Shown in pieces: positions 1 through 9,958 of a DNA stretch of 64,000 nt. Made by a program: the position numbers and the translations under genes. The notes under the pieces were generated by a model. That model did not search any database. It saw only the letters and a list, made by a program, of their open reading frames with translations, and was not told the origin of the DNA. The stretch spans positions 4,385,986 through 4,449,985 of the forward strand of contig NC_084730.1 of assembly GCF_033807575.1 (NCBI RefSeq), read 5' to 3'. Numbering within the stretch: position 1 is the first letter of the stretch; every line of letters begins with the position of its first letter. The DNA is from Cydia pomonella (taxonomy: Eukaryota; Arthropoda; Insecta; Lepidoptera; Tortricidae).

Positions 1-150
1 TCCAAGATGGCTGCGATTTCTCGAGGTCCCCAAATGTTAAATGGTGTGGACATGAAAAGGGAGCCTTTAATTTACATACATACTCGTACCACATTTCAGG
101 ACTGTTCCAGAAATTTCGCGGTTTGTTCTATTCCGATTGTTCTATTAACA
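1..150. repeat. Dispersed repeat, copy 1 (partner 57653-57795)
   Basis: This stretch matches 57653-57795 over about 145 bases, starting at the shared words tccaagatggctgcgatt and running through a conserved gattgt word near the end. The window begins inside it, so its left boundary is unknown. There is no inverted-repeat end or coding sense, and the family is not recognised. Confidence 0.7.
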
Positions 151-1045
151 CTATATATCAAAACTCAAAAGACTTTGCAATGTCGAAATCTGTCCCCAGC
201 CTCGAAGTTGAATATAAGAACCTCGTTTCGCTTTGCTCGCTAATTCGATAAGTCCAGATTTCCTGGTTTTATCCGCAAACGCCAGAAAGAAACGTTAACG
301 TTTTTAAAATTAAAATACTTCTAGTTTTATAATGTTGGATTTGAATTTCAGAATCCATTTTATAAAGTACATACATTCTTCTTTAGAATTTTTGCAATGA
401 ATATGGTGCCTTGTTTTATCTAGATTTTAACTTCAACATTTATTATTTGGTAGCTATTTCGGGAATTTTGTAGTAAAACATCTAATATTCAGTTTAGGTT
501 TCTGATTAATTTTAATTTAATAATTTATTCTGCGAAATATACAAATACAAAGTGTTTGGTATAATTAAATTTATCAGGTTAAAGTTATTTTCCAGGATAA
601 AAATATATAAATTCGTTCGGCATGTACTGAGGGCCTTCAGGGAAAATAGAAAATTAAAATCTCGTTATCTGCCTCTTTCTTCTATATTCGTGCGCAGGCA
701 GAGGCAAATAACATGTTTTTTTTTTGTTATTCACGGTAGTATTTTTCTCTAGCTAACTATTCAGTAAATACCTCTTTGGAAACTGCGCCTTAGAAAATGT
801 TAAGCTTGAAAAGAAGGTACCTACTTCGAATTCCCTTCGTTGTTGGGACTTAACTAGTGACTTACCTGAAACAATTAAAAAATTGTTACAAAAAGATGTA
901 TAAATAACTATAAGGTACTTATATGTACATATAATATTTTCTCTAAAATTTAAATGGTTGTTATCAATTTATCATTTACTCAATCTATCATAGTCATAAA
1001 ACTGTGTCATTCATACATCTTGTTGAGGCGGTGAAAAAAAAAAAA
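151..1045. other. No recognised feature
   Basis: AT-rich sequence without a convincing coding frame, tRNA, inverted repeat or copy elsewhere in the window. The longest open frame here is about 66 codons and low in complexity. Confidence 0.6.
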
Positions 1046-2372
1046 GCGGCCAAGTGCGAGTCGGACTCGTTCCGTCGGTTCCGTACCATTTAAGACGTAT
1101 TAAAAAAAAATCTACTTGCTAGATCTTGTTCAACATTTTACCACTTTGGACACACATTTTACCACTTTGGAACTGTCTCTCGCGCAAACTATTCAGTTTA
1201 GAAAAAAATGATGTTAGGAACCTAAATATCATTTTTGAAGACCTATCCATAGATACCCCACACGTATGGGTTTGATGAAAAAATTTTTTTTTTAATTTAT
1301 TGACGTATTAAAAAAAAACTATTCACTAGATCTCGTTCAAACCAATTTTCGGTGGAAGTTTGCATGGTAATGTATATCATATATTTTTTTTAGATTTTTC
1401 ATTCTGTTATTTTAGAAGTTACAGGGGGGGGGACACACATTTTTTCACTTTGGAAGTGTCTCTCGCGCAAACTATTCAGTTTAGAAAAAAATGATATTAG
1501 AAACCTAAATATCATTTTTGAAGACCTATCCATAAATACCCCACACGTATGGGTTTGATGAAAAAAATTTTTTTTTTAATTTTTATGACGTATTAAAAAA
1601 AAACTACTTACTAGATCTCGTTCGAACCAATTTTCGGTGGAAGTTTGCATGGCAATGTATATCATATATTTTTTTTAGATTTTTCATTCTGTTATTTTAG
1701 AAGTTACAGGGGGGGGGGACACACATTTTTTCACTTTGGAAGTGTCTCTCGCGCAAACTATTCAGTTTAGAAAAAAATGATATTAGAAACCTAAATATCA
1801 TTTTTGAAGACCTATCCATAGATACCCCACACGTATGGGTTTGATGAAAAATTTTTTTTTTTTAAATTTTTATGACGTATTAAAAAAAAACTACTTACTA
1901 GATCTCGTTCGAACCAATTTTCGGTGGAAGTTTGCATGGCAATGTATATCATATATTTTTTTTAGATTTTTCATTCTGTTATTTTAGAAGTTACGGGGGG
2001 GGGGACACACTTTTTACCACTTTGGAAGTGTCTCTCGCGCAAACTTTTCAGTTTAGAAAAAAATGATATTAGAAACCTCAATATCATTTTTAAAGACCTA
2101 TCCATAGATACCCCACACGTATGAGTTTGATGAAAAAAGATTTTTTGAGTTTCAGTTCTAAGTATGGGGAACCCCCAAAATTTATTGTTTTTTTTCTATT
2201 TTTGTGTGAACATCATAATGCGGTTCATAGAATACATCTACTTACCAAGTTTGAACAGTATAGCTTTTATAGTTTCGGAAAAAAGTGGCTGTGACAGAAT
2301 CGGACAGACAGACGGACATGACGAATCTATAAGGGTTCCGTTTTTTGCCATTTGGCTACGGAACCCTAAAAA
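1046..2372 (+). repeat. GGTTCCGTA-family interspersed element with four internal tandem units
   Basis: The left end reads gcggccaagtgcgagtcgg after an A run. The right end reads tacggaaccctaaaaa, preceded by a cagacagacggacatg segment. The interior is four head-to-tail units starting near 1094, 1302, 1587 and 1874. The middle two are about 286 bp; the first is internally deleted to about 208 bp. Each unit contains cactttggaagtgtctctcg and a G run. Related copies lie at 28773-29034 and 58713-59559. No protein is encoded; a non-autonomous element is inferred. Confidence 0.8.
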
Positions 2373-2414
2373 TCAGTCTATAAAATTATCATATACATAT
2401 TGAGGTTTTTACTC

Positions 2415-2570
2415 AAGGAAACCACAACCTTTACAGAATAGTGGTATAAAAAAAACGTAATCCCTATGAAACGACAAACACGATACAGTTAATCTCAAAC
2501 CCCCGTATCCGAGATTCCCACAATCCATCGTATTTACGGGAACGAGGAACATGCAAAAATATGATTATTT
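2415..2570. repeat. Dispersed repeat pair, copy A (partner 4130-4285)
   Basis: This shares ordered words with 4130-4285, including ccacaacct, acgtaatcc, aaacgac, acatgatacag-like and cccgtatccgaga, at moderate divergence and in the same orientation. No coding content is visible. It is an old duplicated repeat of unknown class. Confidence 0.65.
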
Positions 2571-2789
2571 TATGTTATAAATTGAATTATTTATCTATTT
2601 TTAACGAGTTGCCTTTTTATGTATATATGCTCTACTATATATTAAACTAAATACATGTCTGACTTTACTTGTTTATATTTTTATATATTTTTAGATATTC
2701 CCAACCCACTCACTTCCGCTTTGAAATTTTTACGTGCATTAGTTTCTAACTTGTGTTAAATATTAATACTTGCTAAATCACTGTCTGAC

Positions 2790-3066
2790 ACTGCCTTTAC
2801 TGTTCCGAGCTATCTTCTTGCCCTGGGCTCCACGGAAGACCAGCGCTGTAGCATATATATGTTAGAGCATATGCTGAGTGGTGTCCATTTGTAGCCTCTA
2901 TTACAGCATCATCACTGTAACTATTGCATGTTAGTATAAGTTACAAGTAGTTATAACTGTTTAGTGTATTCGATCTTCTCTCTTACTTTTTTTGTTTTCT
3001 AATGTGGTGCTGTTTGTAGATAGTTTTGCAATAAACGTTTTTCTATTCTATTCTTCTATTCTAATA
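2790..3066 (+). mobile_element. Possible non-LTR element 3' tail
   Basis: The segment ends with gcaataaacgtttttctatt followed by ATTCT-type repeats, which resembles the 3' end of a lepidopteran non-LTR retroelement. No coding remnant is visible upstream. The identification rests on the tail alone and is tentative. Confidence 0.35.
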
Positions 3067-3407
3067 TAAATAAATGCATTATTAGATTCGTTTCAATATT
3101 ATTTAAATATATTTTATTTTATATTTGAATCAAGCATTAAGGCCCTTAACTACAATTATCGTATCGAATAACATACATGTACTTACATTTTATAAAATAC
3201 TAAATACTATTTTAATTATTTAGGTTTATTTATTTATTTAGGTTTGCCAACAGGTAAAATACAAAAAATACTTATAAATGACAAGTTATAAAATAAGATT
3301 GCTTGAGTATTCACCCAATTACAGGAAAACACGGCATGCATTTAACAGATTTTTCTTACAATATGTTTTTTTTATCCTTAGTACTAAATATCATATAATA
3401 TTAATTT

Positions 3408-3678
3408 GCGACCGGTTTGGCCTAGTGGGTAGTGACCCTGCCTACGAAGCTGATGGTCCCGGGTTCAAATCCTGGTAAGGGCATTTATTCGTGTGATGAG
3501 CTTGGATATTTGTTCCTGAGTCATGGGTGTTTTCTATGTATTTAAGTATTTATAAATATTTATATATTATATTATATCGACAACTAAGTACCTTCAACAC
3601 AAGCCTTATTGAGCTTACTGTGGGACTTAGTCAATTAGTGTAATAATGTCCTATAATATTTTGTTTATTTATTATTCT
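3408..3678 (+). mobile_element. tRNA-derived SINE, family A, near-complete copy
   Basis: The head contains a Pol III A box (tggcctagtgg) and a B box (ggttcaaatcc) about 40 bases apart. The body has the conserved words gtgatgagc, tcatgggtgttttctatgta and cttactgtgggacttagtca, and it ends in tttattt repeats. At least twelve related copies occur in this window, which makes an interspersed SINE secure. The family name is not known to me. Confidence 0.88.
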
Positions 3679-4129
3679 TTATTTTAAATAAATACAAGGT
3701 AATGCTGGAATTAGTAGAATACAGAAATTATTTAGCTATTTATTTCAATGACAAAACAGTGTGGCTTCATTGAATCTCCAGCTTTTGAGTCATATTCGGC
3801 ACCCGCCCCGGCCCGCCCCAGTTCGGAACCTCCGAAACACGACACCCTCCCCTCGGCCAGAAGTCGGCGCATTTGATAACATCCTTTTTTGAAGACATAC
3901 AAAAATATGTCCCTTAGTTCTTAATTCACCGACCTACTTAAAGGCTACGGGACACATTTTCTGATTTTAAACTTGACTATATATTGACAAAAGTTGATAT
4001 TTGACAATTCAGTAAATACAAAACATATATCGTAGTACAGTGCTATCTTTTCTCGCTGTTAAACTGAAGCACCACTTTTTAGACTTTATATTTCTTTTAC
4101 TGTCAATAACTCTGTCTTAAATAAATAAG
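3679..4129. other. No recognised feature; short GC-rich patch
   Basis: Mostly AT-rich and featureless. About 75 bases at 3795-3870 are conspicuously C-rich (cccgccccggcccgcccc) against the surroundings, with no reading frame or repeat partner that I can see. Confidence 0.5.
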
Positions 4130-4285
4130 CCACAACCTATGGAAAACTCGGGTATAATAAACATATTACGTAATCCTTTTCAAACGACGAACATGATACA
4201 GACGTTAATCTCAAATCCCCGTATCCGAGAGATTTCCACAATCCACCGCATTTGCAGGAATGAGGAACATCCAATAAAATATGTA
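4130..4285. repeat. Dispersed repeat pair, copy B (partner 2415-2570)
   Basis: Direct-orientation relative of 2415-2570, sharing the cccgtatccgaga and gaggaacat words. The open frame across it has no recognisable domain and is judged non-coding. Confidence 0.65.
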
Positions 4286-4424
4286 AATGTATACGTTCAA
4301 AGAGGACCCCACAGACGTTAAAGACGGCTTGTCAAGCAGATATGCATTTATAAATTATTGCCAAGCATTAAAGTTAAATAGATGCAATTGTAATATTTGA
4401 AAAAAAGGAGAAAATGAGAAGCTT

Positions 4425-4500
4425 ACTGTCTCGGACAAGACTCGCACTCGCAACTCCAGGATACCAGCCCACCGCTCTACCAACGGAACCATCGAGACTC
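4425..4500 (-). repeat. tRNA-like sequence, degenerate
   Basis: On the minus strand the ends gtctcg and cgagac could pair as an acceptor stem. The interior has a D-arm-like ttggtagagcgg and a weak T-arm-like gcgagtgcgagtc. The B box departs from the GGTTCRANNC consensus, so this is more likely a SINE head or pseudo-tRNA than a working tRNA. Confidence 0.4.
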
Positions 4501-4596
4501 ACCCATTGACAGTGAATATTTCCACCTCATCCTTCGTATGCGTTTTAGAGGGGCGCATAGCAACATCTTCTCTAAGCGTATTACTACCGGAGGGTC

Positions 4597-4895
4597 AACT
4601 ACTACTACTACTACTACTTAATGGCGCAGCGACCCAAAATGACTCTTGGCCTCCGACACGAGTACACGCCAGTTGTCTCGATCCTGTGCCATCTCACGTC
4701 AGTTATCGGCCTGGAGATCGCGCAAGTCCGCTTCAACAGCATCGCCTCAGCGATATCTGGGACGTCCGATAGGCCTCCGCCCTACCGGGCGTCCCAGGTA
4801 TGCCCTTTTAGCGCCGCGATCCTCCTCCATTCTCAAAACGTGGCCAAGCCAGCGGAGACGGTGAGCTTTTGTTTCGCCGACAATATTGGGGGGGG
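4597..4895 (-). pseudogene. LINE ORF C-terminal fragment (RTE-like)
   Basis: Minus-strand translation around 4750-4890 gives HRLRWLGHVLRMEEDRGAKR and then GRPVGRRPIGRPRYR. This is the C-terminal tail seen after the reverse transcriptase domain in many insect non-LTR elements. Reading on towards 4620 needs frame changes, and the element ends in a short (ACT)n-type microsatellite at 4597-4620. The fragment at 41095-41470 is a better preserved relative. It is a dead, 5'-truncated copy. Confidence 0.75.
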
Positions 4896-5159
4896 GGGGG
4901 GGGGGGTTGTCGACCGGAGGGTCAAGTGTCATTTTAAATTCACAAGTAAATATGTGTTGGTCCATACTATAATAAATTTTATACTAAGCAGAAATATCTG
5001 CAAACGATACTACAATGCTTAGAGATAATTATTGTTACTAACGTGGGCACGACCAAAACAACAACAATTAATGCATCTATCTGTCCTTAAAACGTTAAAC
5101 GATTTTAATAACAAAACTTCTATGTAACACAGTTGTTTCAACTATATTAAAAAAAAAAA

Positions 5160-5314
5160 ATTAAAACGGGTCACTCACATATTTTACGTCCATTTCACCC
5201 CATAATGAGGTACTTCAACGGAGGCACTTTGTTGGCAGATCAACGCCGATCATCCTCAATCGATTTAAGCTAAATATGCCTAGCAACATAAAATACGTGA
5301 GCGAGTCGTTTTAA
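5160..5314. mobile_element. Short inverted-repeat element (MITE-like)
   Basis: The ends ttaaaacgggtcactcac and gagcgagtcgttttaa form imperfect terminal inverted repeats that continue inward through atattttacgt and acataaaatacgt. The core has no coding frame. A non-autonomous DNA element is inferred; no relative was seen in the window. Confidence 0.6.
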
Positions 5315-5640
5315 TATTTTAAATCCGTTTACGTATTTAAAATATTATTATGATTCTTGCGTATTCCCTATTTTTCCCGCAATCCCCGTATTTGGGAGAT
5401 TTCCTCACACAAGACAGTCTTTTCATAGCCGTATGTGATCCAAGGCTTTCTTTAGAATTTAAAATTGCATTGAGATGTCTTTGCGTAAGTCTTTTGAATG
5501 AAATGCTGGAATTAGATAAAATTGCTTATTTTTGTGCTAATATTGCCCGAACCACGAGTCACTGATAGTGTCAAAACTGACAATATACGCTAACATCTAC
5601 GTACTAGTAATTTACTTTCTAATACTTCACTAATATGTCA

Positions 5641-5872
5641 GTACGGAAGGGAAAGGAAACCCGGAAAGGTGGGCCAAAACGGTTACTGAGTGGGACCCCC
5701 GGAACACCATAGATGGTGCAGGACGGGGTGCAGGCAGACCAAAAAGGAGAAGGCGTGACGACTTGGACGCATTCTATCCAAAATGGTGGGAAAATGCCGA
5801 TGACAGGGTCGAGTGGAGAAAATGAGGGGAAGCCTTTGCCCAGTAGTGGGACATCAAAGTAGGCTAATAAAA
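5641..5872 (+). pseudogene. LINE ORF C-terminal fragment
   Basis: One plus-strand frame reads GRPKRRRRDDLDAFYPKWWE and then ADDRVEWRK. A stop is followed by a shifted continuation resembling GEAFAQQW. This is the end of a lepidopteran non-LTR polyprotein, where a D-rich basic tail is followed by an EAF/YxQQW end. It is 5'-truncated and non-functional. Confidence 0.7.
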
Positions 5873-6085
5873 ATTGTGCGTGGAGTCCCTCCGCGCGGAA
5901 GAAGTGAAACTTCGTAATGTGGAGATGAAGATAATGCTCTAAAATACATATGGTTTATATTACAGTTACACGTCAAAAAATATTTTAAATTAAGATTTAT
6001 AAAAAAGATTTAATAATACATATATTTAATATATTCTAAAATTCCTAAATAAAAGAAAATATAAAAAGAAAGAATACAAAAAGTC

Positions 6086-6157
6086 AGGTTCCACCGAGAT
6101 TTGAACTCGGATCGCTGGATTCAGAGTCCAGAGTGCTTACCATTACACCATGGAACC
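6086..6157 (-). tRNA. tRNA-Gln (anticodon CTG)
   Basis: The minus strand folds as a complete 72-nt cloverleaf. The acceptor pairs ggttcca with tggaacc, the A box lies in tggtgtaatgg, and the anticodon stem ctgga/tccag encloses loop ctctgaa, giving anticodon CTG. The T arm contains gagttcaaatctc and a T discriminator base precedes the encoded end. A run of five T on the coding strand right after the gene fits Pol III termination. The match to insect tRNA-Gln-CTG as I know it is very close. No intron is present. It lies alone, about 500 bp upstream of the LTR element. Confidence 0.95.
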
Positions 6158-6199
6158 GGCTGAGCTAATCGACGAATTTACTCATCACAAACTCTTACT

Positions 6200-6375
6200 A
6201 CTTTATGCTACCGATTGTAGCGTTAAACGTTTAACGCAACCTTGTTGGAACTCGCATAAGAAGTTTCACTTCAAAAAAATGTCAATACGAGCGAGATGCA
6301 TAGAAAATGAGTTACGTTGACGTTAGCTTATATGTCAGTTTTGACATTGTCAGTAAGTTGTTGTAAGGGGTACTA
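6200..6375. repeat. Degenerate inverted-repeat element fragment
   Basis: This holds words also found in the hairpin element at 44605-44762, such as gagcgagatgcatagaaa and acgttagctta, and a tgtcagttttgaca palindrome near its right end. It looks like an eroded copy of a small DNA element; the ends are unclear. Confidence 0.4.
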
Positions 6376-6569
6376 ATCTCTACTTTTATCATATATGCGA
6401 AAGTAACTAACTCTGTGTGTCTGTTATCTCTACACGCTTAAACCGCTGAACCATTTAGATGAAATTTAATATGAAGATAGTTTTAGGCCCAGGGAAGGAT
6501 GTAGGATTAGTTTTTGACAATCATCATCATCATCCTTCCACGCATACGAAGTCGCGGATAGAATCTATT

Positions 6570-6572
<3 letters not shown>

Positions 6573-6647
<75 letters not shown>
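6573..6647. repeat. (TA)n microsatellite
   Basis: About 37 uninterrupted TA dinucleotides, ending 12 bases before the left end of the LTR retrotransposon. Confidence 0.98.
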
Positions 6648-6649
<2 letters not shown>

Positions 6650-6659
6650 GTAATAATAC

Positions 6660-8354
6660 TGTAACACTTTGGGGTATCCACCCAGTGTTATAAACAGCTG
6701 AGTAGCATATTGTATAGGTACTTTATAGGTTAGAAAATGGTATGTTTGTTTTGGTAAGATTTGGTAGTTGAAATGTCTTCGACACGGATGTCATAGTGGG
6801 TCAGTCAAGAACTGAGACCTGTAGTGATATTTTCAACTTTACCTATACGCTTTTAGCTATATTGAGTGGACAAAACTTACCGGAGCGGTAGGTCAGTATG
6901 TGCGTTCACTCCGTTGCATTTTGCGCATCCATGTCGTGTTCCTGCGTTGTGCTAGGACACAGGCACTTTGTTTGCGTTGGGGTATATACATTTCACAATT
7001 GAAATACATTTTAAAACATAGAAATACCACGTATTAACAGTATGATTTCGATAAAACCGAGCAGTTGTTTATTTCAGCGGTAGACACTGACGGCTGTCAA
7101 TGTCATTTGGTTTTTTTTTGTCCATGGTTCCGTAACAGACGGTCGGTCACACTTGTTGTACGACAATAAACATATACTTGTGGTTCTTTTATCTTTTTAT
7201 AATTTCCAATTATTAATATAGTCCGTATTATTTGCTTCCTAAAATGAGTAACTCTTTTTATTGTTGATATTTCGAATTATTCCGAGAGTCAAACCGGTCA
7301 GTTGTGGTATCCATTGAATGAGAAGGTTTTCATTCATCAGTTTGTCTGTGGTTTCTCGGATTGGAATTTTGATAAATGATTGTTCGATCGATCTTCAAGA
7401 TGTGAAGTATATTAGAAAATCTTTCGGCAATCAATCTTAGGGCTCGTCCCAAAATGTGCATAATTTAGCGCCTTAGAGCCTACCTAAAATGGCGGCTGCT
7501 AATCTTTTCTCTTCAATTTAACATAACTTGCAAAACCTAATGTCGTCAACCACCTCTTCGTCTTGCCACGCGGTCTGCAGGCGCCGTCGTTGGTATAGGA
7601 AATAATGGACCCGGCATAAACCCCGGGTTTTTCCTGGACCCTGGTTTTTTCCTGGACCCTGGTTTTTTCTGGACCCTGGTTTTATCTGGACCCTGGTTCT
7701 CTAAGGCTGTGCCATCCGGTGGCAGCGTTCTTCTTGGCAGTGTCCGTGAAGTTAAGACTTTTATGAATATACCTTTAGTTAAATAGGGATTCTTTACGCT
7801 GAACAGGTAACCTGTAATCCCTGTGAGCAATTGCTTACTGCTAAACATCCCCGGAGGTTGGGGCATAACTTTTATTTTAGACAGTGTTATGTTAGGAAGA
7901 CAAATTTTGATATTGTTGTCCGTAGACACAGAGATGTCTATGATGTATTTAGTGTAAATTTCAAGAAATAGTGGTGTCACTAAGAAGTATTTAGTATTAC
8001 TTATTTACTAATAAATAACTCGTGTTGACCGTAGCTGGTCATATATATTTAAGGAATAAAGGTGTGTATTAAATAAATTTGGGATTTTCATTTGGATATG
8101 TCATGCGCTTGATGAGGATAGTATCCTGGCGTCCTACCTTAAATTTTTGGATACCTATTCTCACTCCATAGTGGCCTGAACCGCGACCCTATCTATGATT
8201 GTAGTTAGCCGAAGGTATTTGTGAACTTTTCAGTAGTGAAGTTTAGTGAGTTCTGGATCACTCCATAGAAACACGTTTCCTTCTATGGAAACGGTCTTTA
8301 ACAATAATAGAATCGGATCTTCTCCATATCCAGAGCTCACCCACACCTATTACA
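6660..8354 (+). repeat. 5' long terminal repeat
   Basis: It starts TGTAAC and ends ATTACA, giving short inverted ends. At 1,695 bp it is long for a gypsy-type LTR. Candidate signals are TATA-like tatata near 6983 and 8041-8050, and AATAAA at 8055-8060 and 8072-8077; which ones are used cannot be told from sequence. Four imperfect copies of an 18-bp unit built on cctggaccctgg lie at 7625-7702. Confidence 0.95.
7546..7980 (-). CDS. Antisense reading frame inside the 5' LTR, unknown protein
   Basis: A 144-codon open frame on the strand opposite to gag-pol. The first ~85 residues have ordinary mixed composition (for example KICLPNITLSKIKVMPQPPG). A basic Pro/Gly/Lys-rich stretch follows, produced by the 18-bp tandem repeat (repeated KKPGSR units, residues ~105-120), then an Arg-rich end (RVARRRGG). 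There is no signal peptide or membrane segment that I can see. The only LTR difference falls inside it and is silent (Pro CCC/CCA). I do not recognise a family. It may be chance; only antisense transcription data could decide. Confidence 0.3.
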   Translation of the reverse strand: MTPLFLEIYTKYIIDISVSTDNNIKICLPNITLSKIKVMPQPPGMFSSKQLLTGITGYLFSVKNPYLTKGIFIKVLTSRTLPRRTLPPDGTALENQGPDKTRVQKKPGSRKKPGSRKNPGFMPGPLFPIPTTAPADRVARRRGG

Positions 8355-8355
8355 G

Positions 8356-8373
8356 TGGCATGCCCAACGTATG
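8356..8373 (+). other. Primer binding site, tRNA-Lys-like, imperfect
   Basis: One base after the LTR the sequence reads TGGC, then AT, then GCCCAACGT. A site complementary to insect tRNA-Lys(CTT) would read TGGCGCCCAACGT, so this matches if two inserted bases are allowed. Position and the leading TGG fit a (-)-strand primer site. Another tRNA or a partial-hybrid primer is possible. Confidence 0.6.
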
Positions 8374-8686
8374 GCCTATGGAGTATGACATGTCCAAGTG
8401 AAACATTTTTGCATTATTTTAGTATTAAGGTTATTTTATGTAAAAGGGATTGCAAGTTATTGTTTTAAATTGTTGCTTGAGTTGGAGGTTAAACTTATAA
8501 ATTTAACCAACTTATAAATAAAACTATACTACGCTAAATAATTAGCCTTACATAAGAGAAATTTTCTCACTATTTTAAAATACTTTAAAAGGGTTAAAAT
8601 CTAATAAAGTTTTAACTTACTTTAAAATATTACAATTCAAAACCTGACACTGACTTACTTCTGATATTAAATATCAATCTTTAAAA
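8374..8686 (+). other. Untranslated leader of the LTR element
   Basis: About 310 AT-rich bases between the primer site and gag with no long frame. Packaging and dimerisation signals would be expected here in such elements, but nothing specific can be assigned. Confidence 0.6.
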
Positions 8687-9958
8687 ATGGATTTCCTAAA
8701 TGCGGGATGTAAAATCATACATTTACATAAAGATGAAATGGCACATGAACTGGCGATTCGCAGACTTCCGGTTAATCCTGTATCGCGTCGGTCCAGCTTA
8801 TGTCATGCGTTAAAACAGACTGCAGATTTAGCCAAAAAGGGTAGTTTGAAGTGCCAGGACTTCTTAATAAGTAACGAAGTTGCCGAATTGGAGCTCTGCC
8901 AACGTAAGGTAGAGGAGATAGATTTAGAAGCGAAAGGAGACTTAACGGCGTCGGCGATTGATAGACTATCCTCGCGATGCAAATATCTTTTGTGTCGTGT
9001 TTCACGGTTACCTCAGGAGACCGAAGCGGTACTTCTGTTGAAAACATTAATTACTTCTTTATTAGATCGGTTGAATGAGCAAGGCTCTTCTGCGTCGTCT
9101 GGGTCAGATGATGATTTTCAATCTCCTAACGAATCTCGTATTGTTAGGGAAATTATTTATAAAACGGACAAGACTTTCAACATAAATTCCTTGAATTTGA
9201 AATTCAAAGGTGACACCTGCGTTCGTACGTTTCTGTCTCGCCTCGAGGAGTTGCGAGATGCCAGAGGAATTTCAGAGAGTCGTATATATAGGGGATTTCC
9301 TGAAGTTCTTGAGGGTCCGGCGTTGTCGTGGTTCCGGTCGCAACGTACGAAACTTACTACATATAAGGAGGTCACCGCGGCTCTACAAGAGGAATTTGAC
9401 ATACCTGATTTGGATCACCAATTGTTGCAGGAAATACGGGCTAGGACTCAAGCAAAGTCCGAAACAATTGTCTTTTTCGTATCAACCGTGTTAGGGATGT
9501 ATGAGCGTCTGACGAAGGAGGTTCCTGAGCAAGAGAAGCTGGATACTATGATGCGGAATATTCGCCCAGAGTATTCCAAGGATTTAGCCTTACACGACAT
9601 AGAATCGATAGAGCAATTGAAGTCTTTGTGTAAGCGCATTGAATTGGCGCAAGTCAAGGCGAAGCAGTTTCGCGAACCGATTCTCTCAAACAAGACTAAT
9701 GATTCTTCCTCTGACAATCCGTCGAAGAATGTAGAACCTCGTAATAAGTCGTTTCAGTCTCGTTTCCCTAATTCTTCCAGAAACTTTGTTGCTTCTGTGG
9801 CACAAAGCTCTTCTCACACGAAATGTTTTCGATGTGGTAGGTCCAATCATAACACTAAAGAGTGTAAGAGCTCTCGAGATATCGTTTGCTTTAAATGCGG
9901 AGAAAAAGGGGTGAAAACTCCAGAATGTGTTAAATGTAACTCCAAGACAAAAAACTAA
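8687..9958 (+). CDS. gag: Gag polyprotein of the LTR retrotransposon
   Basis: A 423-residue intact structural protein that would assemble the cytoplasmic particle and bind the genomic RNA. Residues ~170-325 resemble the retrotransposon gag (capsid) domain, with the characteristic ALSWFRSQ and an EEF helix at ~235. Near the C-terminus lies a CCHC zinc knuckle (C380, C383, H388, C393). A second knuckle has the right spacing (C401, C404, C414) but valine at 409 where histidine is expected. The start is chosen at the first ATG of the frame, in the favourable context aaaaATGG. The stop TAA at 9956 follows a shifty heptamer directly, so part of the translation should run into pol. Confidence 0.93.
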   Translation: MDFLNAGCKIIHLHKDEMAHELAIRRLPVNPVSRRSSLCHALKQTADLAKKGSLKCQDFLISNEVAELELCQRKVEEIDLEAKGDLTASAIDRLSSRCKYLLCRVSRLPQETEAVLLLKTLITSLLDRLNEQGSSASSGSDDDFQSPNESRIVREIIYKTDKTFNINSLNLKFKGDTCVRTFLSRLEELRDARGISESRIYRGFPEVLEGPALSWFRSQRTKLTTYKEVTAALQEEFDIPDLDHQLLQEIRARTQAKSETIVFFVSTVLGMYERLTKEVPEQEKLDTMMRNIRPEYSKDLALHDIESIEQLKSLCKRIELAQVKAKQFREPILSNKTNDSSSDNPSKNVEPRNKSFQSRFPNSSRNFVASVAQSSSHTKCFRCGRSNHNTKECKSSRDIVCFKCGEKGVKTPECVKCNSKTKN

